NCBI GenBank assembly: GCA_964242325.1 | Contig: CAXTCI010000274.1 | Location: forward strand, 1-5,408 | Length of the DNA: 5,408 bases | Direction of reading: 5' to 3' | DNA from: DASWOJ01 sp964242325 | GTDB taxonomy: Bacteria; Pseudomonadota; Alphaproteobacteria; Acetobacterales; Acetobacteraceae | Part shown: positions 1 to 4,080 of the stretch, one piece after another | Position numbering within the stretch: the first letter of the stretch is position 1 | Layout of the letters: every line of letters begins with the position of its first letter | Program-made: the position numbers and the translations under genes | Notes under the pieces: generated by a model | Database searches by the model: none | The model's input: the letters and a program-made list of their open reading frames with translations, nothing else | What the model was told of the DNA's origin: nothing

Positions 1-137
1 TCACGCGCCAGGCGATCGAGCACTTCTTTACCCGGTACAAGGACCTGGAGCCGGGAAAGTGGGTGAAGGTAACCGGCTGGGCGGACAAGGCCGCGGCGGA
101 GGAGGTAATCCGGAAGGCGGTTGCCGCGGCAAAGTAG
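1..137 (+). CDS. ppa: Inorganic pyrophosphatase, C-terminal fragment (5' end outside window)
   Basis: The reading frame starting at base 3 is open for 44 codons and ends at TAG (135-137). The peptide contains IEHFFTRYKDLEPGKWVKV followed by TGWADKAAAEEVIRKAV. This matches the C-terminal end of family I soluble inorganic pyrophosphatases, where E. coli Ppa has a near-identical IEHFFTRYKDLE-GKWVKV segment. The enzyme hydrolyses cytosolic pyrophosphate to two phosphates and pulls biosynthetic reactions forward. The catalytic Asp cluster and most of the roughly 175-residue protein lie left of the window, so only the final helix and its preceding Lys/Trp strand are seen here. The gene appears to end normally, with Ala/Lys-rich terminal residues. 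A hairpin repeat follows 17 bases after the stop. Identification rests on recalled family sequence, but the match is strong. Confidence 0.95.
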   Translation, partial: TRQAIEHFFTRYKDLEPGKWVKVTGWADKAAAEEVIRKAVAAAK

Positions 138-147
138 AACCGCCCTG

Positions 148-189
148 CCCTTCTCCCTTTCCCTTCGGGAGAGGGTCGGGGTGAGGGGG
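148..189. repeat. Pyrimidine/purine hairpin repeat of the dispersed intergenic type
   Basis: A C/T-rich run is followed by a G/A-rich run. CCCTTTCCC (155-163) and GGGAGAGGG (167-175) form a 9-bp stem (one G-T pair) around a TTC loop, then GTGAGGGGG continues. This layout is the kind of short GC-rich hairpin repeat that recurs between genes in many proteobacterial genomes and produces artefactual peptides in all frames. It lies just after the ppa stop and could act as a transcript 3' end or RNA-stabilising hairpin. No U-tract follows, so I do not call it an intrinsic terminator. Confidence 0.6.
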
Positions 190-252
190 TCCTGGCTGCG
201 GCGCGGGGTGCTTCAGGTCGGGAGGCACAATCCCCTTACTACCCCGGCAGTC

Positions 253-492
253 CTATGCCGCCCGGGACTCCGCAACGACTTTCGCAACAACATTCGGGCT
301 GCGCTCGATCACCATAAGCAGCACGTGGGCGGTGGGATCGGGCTGGCGCAGCCCTTGCTCACAGTCACGTCCTGCCGTGACCGTCAGGCCGAACTCCTTG
401 CAGAAGGCGGGCCTGCTCAGACCCAATATCCCACCGCTCGCCTGCCCATCTATTTCAATATTGCGGCGATCATCAAGGCAATGCATCTGCAA
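253..492 (-). CDS. Uncertain small hypothetical ORF (79 aa) or gene remnant
   Basis: This minus-strand ORF runs from TTG at 492 (or ATG at 486) to TAG at 253-255. The predicted product ends in a mixed hydrophobic helix-like stretch, HVLLMVIERSPNVVAKVVAE, and has no recognisable motif, signal peptide or Cys/His cluster. The second half has fairly GC-rich third positions, as expected for coding DNA in this genome, but the first half does not. No Shine-Dalgarno-like sequence precedes either start. It lies about 30 bases downstream of, and on the same strand as, the element-disrupted gene at 521-1098, so the two could once have been consecutive. Long open frames also occur by chance on the opposite strand here. 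It could equally be a decayed fragment or spurious. Confidence 0.3.
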   Translation of the reverse strand: MQMHCLDDRRNIEIDGQASGGILGLSRPAFCKEFGLTVTAGRDCEQGLRQPDPTAHVLLMVIERSPNVVAKVVAESRAA

Positions 493-683
493 CGAATGGC
501 AGAGTCACCGTATCAGGGTTTCAGGCGCCGGATAAGTTTCGCCTGGCATTGATTACAACAAACCATCGACGGGCGACTGACGTGTCACGCGAAACAATGA
601 CCATATTGGAAGAATTGGTGCCGCCAACGCCGACACGCCATTTCCAATGTATTGCGGTTTCGGCCTGGCTTATCGCTGCCTGA

Positions 684-710
684 GAGCCCGTTTGAGAATG
701 CGCTGCGCTG
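684..710 (+). repeat. Left terminal inverted repeat of the MITE
   Basis: This arm starts GAGCCCGTTTGAGAATGC and continues into GCTGCGCTG. It differs from the right arm by one substitution in the first 18 bases (G instead of T at position 13) and by a one-base gap plus a neighbouring substitution just after it. It abuts the left TGA target copy at 681-683. Confidence 0.85.
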
Positions 711-731
711 AGTCGGCTGGCGTGGGTTTCC

Positions 732-776
732 GAGCACCGGAGCGGAGCGGGCATGCCGCCCGTGAGCACCGGAGCG
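732..776 (+). repeat. Two direct copies of GAGCACCGGAGCG flanking the central hairpin of the MITE
   Basis: The 13-base motif occurs at 732-744 and 764-776, both in the same orientation, on either side of the central CGGGC-ATGCC-GCCCG hairpin (748-762). Its CCGG core is self-complementary, so the two copies can also pair imperfectly with each other. TTTCC (left) and GGAAA (right) just outside them are also complementary. The whole element can therefore fold into one long imperfect hairpin. Confidence 0.75.
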
Positions 777-798
777 CAGGAAAGCCGCGTCAGACGGC

Positions 799-826
799 CA
801 GCGCAGTAGCATTATCAAACGGGCTC
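799..826 (-). repeat. Right terminal inverted repeat of the MITE
   Basis: Read on the minus strand, this arm starts GAGCCCGTTTGATAATGC and continues TACTGCGCTGG. It supplies the artificial C-terminal residues SPFDNATAL to the disrupted minus-strand ORF. It abuts the right TGA target copy at 827-829. Confidence 0.85.
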
Positions 827-1110
827 TGACCCCGAAACTTCGAGAATTCGACAAGAAAATCCTCCAAGTCAGCACCGCGCGTCCTGTCCAGGAGCAAATA
901 CACCAAACTGAGGACGCCCACGTTGCAATCGGCAGGCGCACCCGGCGTAGCATCCATTTCTTCGTCATCAACCCCGCCCTGAACTATGAACGCAAGGGTC
1001 GGCGAAACACCAAACGGTTTGGGGCACTCTGCAGATGGTTCGAATTGCAGAGCAAGTACCTGACTTGAATGAGCCTGGAAATCCTTCCGCCACATCACAC
1101 AAGCTAGGCA

Positions 1111-1296
1111 TGATCATGGGCATGACAAAGGGGCGAAGTGAAGGATCCCACGTTGGCTCAGGTTGCGCTTACGCCGCAACATGCAGAGCGAGAGCGCCAG
1201 ACAAAGTTAGGCGGCTTAAAGCTACTCGAAAAACTCAACGTTTGGCATGGGCGAATGGGTGCGAGGACGCTCTCATCGCCTCACACCAACTCCGCA
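1111..1296. other. Intergenic stretch between the disrupted gene and the desaturase 3' end
   Basis: Both neighbouring genes lie on the minus strand. Apart from the stem-loop at 1258-1287 I see no convincing gene, promoter or repeat. A plus-strand open frame crosses it, but it overlaps the 3' end of the desaturase gene and its predicted peptide is basic and featureless. Base composition is visibly less GC-rich here (runs such as AAAGCTACTCGAAAAACTC) than in the operon to the right. Confidence 0.5.
1258..1287 (-). terminator. Stem-loop downstream of the propeller/desaturase operon, possible transcript end
   Basis: Ten bases past the desaturase stop (TAA, 1297-1299), the minus strand reads GGTGTGAGG, a 12-base loop, then CCTCGCACC: a 9-bp stem with one T-G pair. 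It is well placed to end the operon transcript. No T-run follows directly; the nearest, GTTTTTC, lies about 25 bases further on. It is therefore at best an imperfect intrinsic terminator or a 3'-end stabilising hairpin. Confidence 0.35.
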
Positions 1297-2283
1297 TTAC
1301 CCAGCCGTTGACCTACTTTGAGGCTGCACCCTTGCTGCAGAGGAAGCAGGCTTCTTGACCCACCCCGCCATCTTCGCCATCCGCCGCAACCCCGCCATCT
1401 GCTGCTGCAAATACGTCCCCGTCGCCAAAGCCTCCTCCGCCGAAGGGTCCCCCGTTTCTACGTAAGCCCGGTCAAAATCTGCCGTCCGGAACAGCATGTC
1501 CCACCACGGCAGGATCGCCCCGTAGTTCGCGCTCCGCTGACCCGCTGCCAGCACCCCATGGTGTGCCCGGTGAAACCGCGGCGAGATCAGCAGCCGCTCC
1601 CCCAGCCACCCGAACGATACCCGCGCATTCGCATGGGATAGCGACTCCAGCAGCCGCAGCAGCAGCACCAGCAGCGGGAACTGCAGCGGCGGGATGCCGA
1701 TCAGCAGCGCAATCACCGTGAACCACACGAACCCAATCAGGTCGTCCAGCACATGGTTGCGGTCATCCGACCAGAACGTCATCTGCCGCTGCGCATGGTG
1801 CAGCGAGTGCAGCGCCCACCACCAGGCAAACCGGTGCGACAGCCGGTGCCGCCAATACTCGGCGAAATCCAAGATGATGGCATAAGCCAGGAACGTCAGC
1901 ACGTGATGCCCCAGCAACGACGGCACCAGCCGCTCCAAGGTCGGCGGCACCCAGCCGTGGTCGGTCATCCAGCCGTTCAGTGCCACCTGCAATTGGTAAA
2001 ATAGCACGAACGTCACCAGCGGCAGCACGCCGACGCGGGAGATCAGGGTGTAGAGCACATCCACCCAAACCGCCTTCGAGTCCGGCCAGTGCTCCACCGG
2101 CCGCCACCGCTCCAGCGGCAGGCACACGGCAAAGGTCACGACGACCTGCGCCAACCCGTAGCAGGCGAACAGCGCCCAGCCGAACGAGATTTCCTCCCAC
2201 TGCATCATGTCCAGCGCATACAGCGCCGGCAGCAGCACGGTCTCTTGCAGCCATCCGGCTGCCAGGCTGAACGGGTCCATCAT
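1297..2283 (-). CDS. Sterol desaturase / fatty acid hydroxylase family membrane protein
   Basis: A 328-aa integral-membrane protein. It carries the family's histidine clusters in order: HRLSH (146-150), HSLHH (159-163) and HRAHH (238-242), with extra His at 177 and 217, followed by NYGAILPWWDMLFRT (253-267). These histidines bind the di-iron centre that activates O2 in the family, which desaturates or hydroxylates sterols, carotenoids or acyl lipids; the substrate here cannot be told. Hydrophobic segments lie near 33-57, 72-103, 123-140 and 184-212, putting the His boxes on the cytoplasmic face by family analogy. The frame is open to 2421, but I choose ATG 2283: it overlaps the upstream stop as ATGA, which favours translational coupling, and the 46 residues upstream of it are antisense-like Gly/Ala-rich sequence inside the previous gene. 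ATG 2280 is the alternative start. The last 20 residues look disordered. Confidence 0.92.
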   Translation of the reverse strand: MMDPFSLAAGWLQETVLLPALYALDMMQWEEISFGWALFACYGLAQVVVTFAVCLPLERWRPVEHWPDSKAVWVDVLYTLISRVGVLPLVTFVLFYQLQVALNGWMTDHGWVPPTLERLVPSLLGHHVLTFLAYAIILDFAEYWRHRLSHRFAWWWALHSLHHAQRQMTFWSDDRNHVLDDLIGFVWFTVIALLIGIPPLQFPLLVLLLRLLESLSHANARVSFGWLGERLLISPRFHRAHHGVLAAGQRSANYGAILPWWDMLFRTADFDRAYVETGDPSAEEALATGTYLQQQMAGLRRMAKMAGWVKKPASSAARVQPQSRSTAG

Positions 2284-3257
2284 CGTGCCGCCACCGTCGC
2301 CGGCGGTGCCCCAGTCGTCAAGAAGATGCCATGCGGCGATCGCCCAACCGGATAGGATTGCAGCGCCCCGCTGACCGGGTCCAGCACCCCGACCTTCTGG
2401 ATGAAGCGCTGGGTGATCCACAGCTTGCCGTCGGGCGCGAAGTCAATGCAGTCGGGTCCGCCGGGCACTCGGTAAGTGCGGGTGACGGTCAGGGTCTGCG
2501 GGTTCAGCGACACCGTCGTGCCATCCACCCGGTTGTTGACCCACAGCGTCTTGCCGTCCGGCGACAGGAATAGCTGGTGTGCGCCACGCCCAGTGTGGAC
2601 CCGCTGCTCGGTATGGCCGTCCACCGGGTCCAGCACGGCGAAGAAGTCGGTTCCCATGTCAGCCACCAGCAGATGGCCGTTCAGCCACATGATCCCCGCC
2701 GGCGTGCTGCCGACCTCCGCCGTCCACGCAACGGCCTGCCGGTGCAGGTCCAATGCGGCGACCTTGTTGGTCCCCTGCAAAGTCACGTAGGCCATGCTGC
2801 TGTCCGGCGCATAGGCGACGTGGCTGGGCATCGTGCTGAGCGGGAAGCGCTTCACCAGCGCCATCGTCGCCCCGTCGTAGACGTCCACCTGGTTGCGGGC
2901 CAGGCCGGTCACCACCAGCCACTTGCCGTTGGGGCTGAATGCCAAGTGATAGGGGTCGGCAACCGGCATGCGGTGCAGCACCTCCCCAGTGTGAGGGTCG
3001 AGGAACAGCATCTCATTGCCACCGGCGTCGCCCACCAGCAGTTCCCGCCCGTTGGGGCTGAGCACGATGTGATGCGGCTCCCGCAGCACGGGGATGCGCC
3101 GCAGTTCGGTGCCATGCTCCATGTCGAGGATGCTGAGCGTGGCGTCGCCGGAGTTGATCACGATCGCAACTCCGCCTGCGCTGGCGGCCATGGGCGCGAC
3201 CAGGAAAAGCAGGGATAAAAGCCATGACGATGGCGAAAGGCGCATGGAAAACCCCAT
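2280..3257 (-). CDS. Exported YVTN/YncE-type seven-bladed beta-propeller protein
   Basis: A 325-aa protein with a signal peptide: positively charged start, hydrophobic WLLSLLFLV (12-20), and an AXA-type site, ASA|GG, after residue 27. The mature part is made of seven repeats of about 40 residues. The seven blades begin near residues 31, 73, 113, 156, 196, 238 and 279. Their linkers follow a P-H-x-hydrophobic-SPNG pattern, seen at 61-70, 102-111, 144-153, 226-235 and 268-277. Seven blades would close a complete propeller. The family (YVTN-repeat, lactonase-fold, YncE-like) is usually periplasmic or surface-exposed and often of unknown activity; I cannot assign a catalytic or ligand role. No haem motif (CXXCH) is present. 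ATG 3257 is annotated, but ATG 3245 (MRLSPSS) with GGGG six bases upstream is an equally good or better start and keeps the whole signal peptide. It is the first gene of an operon with the desaturase, overlapping it by four bases. Confidence 0.9.
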   Translation of the reverse strand: MGFSMRLSPSSWLLSLLFLVAPMAASAGGVAIVINSGDATLSILDMEHGTELRRIPVLREPHHIVLSPNGRELLVGDAGGNEMLFLDPHTGEVLHRMPVADPYHLAFSPNGKWLVVTGLARNQVDVYDGATMALVKRFPLSTMPSHVAYAPDSSMAYVTLQGTNKVAALDLHRQAVAWTAEVGSTPAGIMWLNGHLLVADMGTDFFAVLDPVDGHTEQRVHTGRGAHQLFLSPDGKTLWVNNRVDGTTVSLNPQTLTVTRTYRVPGGPDCIDFAPDGKLWITQRFIQKVGVLDPVSGALQSYPVGRSPHGIFLTTGAPPATVAAR

Positions 3258-3308
3258 CCGTGACGGCCGACGCTAGGTGCGGCGCTGATGTGCCACCGAG
3301 CTTATCAC

Positions 3309-3338
3309 GTTAAAGCCGCTGCTGGGCCGCCCTGGCAA
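3309..3338 (-). promoter_or_regulatory. Weak sigma-70-like promoter candidate for the propeller/desaturase operon
   Basis: On the minus strand TTGCCA (3338-3333) is followed after 18 bases by TTTAAC (3314-3309), about 50-65 bases upstream of the likely start codons. The -35 is close to consensus. The -10 is poor and the spacer is one base long. It is the best such pair I see in this gap, but GC-rich alphaproteobacterial promoters are hard to call by eye. Confidence 0.25.
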
Positions 3339-3448
3339 GTCATTCAGTCCTGCCCGGAAATGCGTGGCCGGCATGACACAAAAAATGACATAGAGATACA
3401 GTCTGGTGGGTTGTCAGAATGGCTGCGGGATGACATCCATGTGAAGGA

Positions 3449-3468
3449 AACCAGAATCATATCTGGTT
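3449..3468. promoter_or_regulatory. Perfect 7-bp inverted repeat, possible operator upstream of the response regulator
   Basis: AACCAGA, the 6-base AT-rich spacer ATCATA, then TCTGGTT form a perfect dyad 75 bases before the response regulator start (3543). Its size and AT-rich centre suit binding by a dimeric regulator, or a small RNA hairpin if transcribed. A further TCTGGT half-site lies 60 bases upstream (3402-3407). No regulator gene is adjacent to assign it to. Confidence 0.35.
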
Positions 3469-3542
3469 GATAGGGCTGCCCCCCGCCCCATTGTAACGCC
3501 GCCGCGACCGCCTGCATGGGTCGAGCCTGCATGGGAAATGAT

Positions 3543-3941
3543 ATGTCCGAGTTGCCGCCCGCGCCGATACGCATCCTGGTCGTGGAAGACGAGTTCCTGA
3601 TCCGCCTGACCCTGACCGAAGCACTGGGCGATGAGGGCTTTGAGGTCCTGGAAGCCGAAACGGGCGACGCCGCCCTGCCGATGCTGCAATCGGGCTCCGG
3701 CATCCGCCTGCTACTGACCGACATACAGTTGCCGGGTTCGTTGAACGGCTTCGCCCTGGTGGGCCGGGCACGTCAGGTCCTGCCCGACCTGCCGGTGATC
3801 TACATGACCGGCAGGCCGGACCCGGACAGCTCGGCGTCGGCGTCACGGCTCGACGTGTTCATCTCCAAGCCATACACCCTGACCGACATCTGCGACGCCG
3901 CAAAGCGGCTGACCGCCGCGCACAGCACCAGCAGAGTCTGA
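3543..3941 (+). CDS. Single-domain response regulator (CheY/FixJ-like receiver)
   Basis: A 132-aa protein consisting of one receiver domain and nothing else. Visible signatures are the acidic pocket E15-D16 in ILVVEDEF, the phospho-acceptor D60 in LLLTDIQLPG, the switch Thr T89 in VIYMTGRP, and the conserved Lys K109 in FISKPY. All active-site residues are present, so it should accept phosphate. With no DNA-binding or enzymatic output domain it must act by protein contact, as a phosphate relay or sink. The LTDIQLPG-x-NGF and YMTGRPD pattern resembles the alphaproteobacterial single-domain receivers that work with HWE/HisKA_2 kinases (inference). ATG 3543 is chosen because GGGA lies six bases upstream and the receiver begins at residue 9. 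An in-frame ATG at 3516 would add nine residues with no better signal. No histidine kinase gene is in view. It is divergent from the propeller operon and convergent with the hydrolase gene. Confidence 0.92.
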   Translation: MSELPPAPIRILVVEDEFLIRLTLTEALGDEGFEVLEAETGDAALPMLQSGSGIRLLLTDIQLPGSLNGFALVGRARQVLPDLPVIYMTGRPDPDSSASASRLDVFISKPYTLTDICDAAKRLTAAHSTSRV

Positions 3942-4030
3942 CCCGGCGCTAGAACGGATTGCAGTGGGGTTCCAGACTCGCAGCGACCGGATCTTCCCGC
4001 AGCTCTCTGCTTCCAGATGAAAAACTTAGA

Positions 4031-4050
4031 CCAGGCTGCGGCCAGTCTGG
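4031..4050 (-). terminator. Hairpin followed by T-run, possible terminator of the hydrolase gene
   Basis: Read on the minus strand, CCAGACTG-GCCG-CAGCCTGG makes an 8-bp stem with one wobble pair and a 4-base loop, followed by TCTAAG and then TTTTT. It starts about 30 bases past the hydrolase stop. The six-base gap before the T-run weakens the call. On the plus strand no T-run follows, so it is not a terminator for the response regulator. Confidence 0.45.
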
Positions 4051-4080
4051 ACGCATACCGGTCCTGGACGCACACCGGTC
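4047..4080 (+). repeat. Perfectly adjacent 17-bp tandem duplication
   Basis: Two head-to-tail copies of CTGGACGCAYACCGGTC lie at 4047-4063 and 4064-4080, identical but for one base (T in the first, C in the second). Each contains the palindrome ACCGGT. The second copy runs into the last base of the hydrolase stop codon (minus-strand TAG, 4082-4080), and the first overlaps the right foot of the hairpin at 4031-4050. Confidence 0.85.

Larger units (their letters stand above)
684..826. mobile_element. 143-bp MITE-like palindromic element, IS5/IS1031-type ends
   Basis: The ends are inverted repeats of about 27 bp. The left end starts GAGCCCGTTTGAGAATGC. The right end, read on the other strand, starts GAGCCCGTTTGATAATGC, and both then continue into CTGCGCTG. 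The element is flanked by a 3-bp direct repeat, TGA (681-683 and 827-829). The interior has no transposase-sized ORF. It has a small hairpin CGGGC-ATGCC-GCCCG (748-762) whose centre (755) is the exact midpoint of the element, plus two copies of GAGCACCGGAGCG. GAG ends with a 3-bp T-N-A duplication are the reported features of the IS1031 subgroup of IS5 transposons, so trans-mobilisation by such a transposase is a reasonable inference. Removal restores an ORF, which supports these boundaries. Confidence 0.85.
521..1098 (-). pseudogene. Unknown gene interrupted by the 143-bp element; ancestral ORF 143 aa
   Basis: Reading the minus strand from GTG 1098 (or ATG 1095), an ORF with protein-like composition runs to the TGA target copy at 827-829. 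It includes the segment LEDFLVEFSKFRGQ. It then reads into the inserted element and stops at 790-792 after 11 element-encoded residues (102 aa in all). On the other side of the element the frame resumes as AAISQAETAIHWKWRVGV and ends at TGA 521-523. Deleting the element and one TGA copy (146 bp) gives 432 bases, exactly 144 codons, open throughout: 143 residues, with about 52 residues now cut off. No family is recognised. The reconstructed protein is acidic in its middle (GVDDEEMD), has a hydrophobic helix near residues 61-70 (GVLSLVYLLL) and a basic C-terminus. There is no ribosome-binding site before 1098, and an in-frame stop lies at 1114-1116, so the N-terminus may also be lost. A truncated 102-aa product could still be made. 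Confidence 0.7.

Noticed and set aside
121..552. Plus-strand 143-aa open frame after ppa
   Set aside because: Its start overlaps the ppa end, its first part is translated from the hairpin repeat (typical SLSLRERVGVRG artefact), and the rest has no motif or ribosome-binding site.
597..683. Plus-strand 28-aa ORF (MTILEELVPP...) ending at the left TGA target copy
   Set aside because: No ribosome-binding site, and it is antisense to the in-frame second half of the disrupted gene, which has better support.
1035..1358. Plus-strand 107-aa open frame
   Set aside because: It runs antisense into the 3' end of the desaturase gene and over the start of the disrupted ORF, with a basic featureless product.
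2577..3218. Plus-strand 213-aa open frame opposite the propeller gene
   Set aside because: Antisense shadow of the YVTN protein, whose seven repeats and signal peptide are clear.
3446..3468. EcfG (general stress sigma factor)-like promoter, GGAAA ... GGTT
   Set aside because: The -35 lacks the final C of GGAAC, the -10 lacks the first C of CGTT, and the spacing is shorter than the usual 16-17 bases.
3288..3470. Plus-strand 60-aa ORF in the divergent intergenic region
   Set aside because: No ribosome-binding site, no motif, and it runs through the probable promoter and dyad region.
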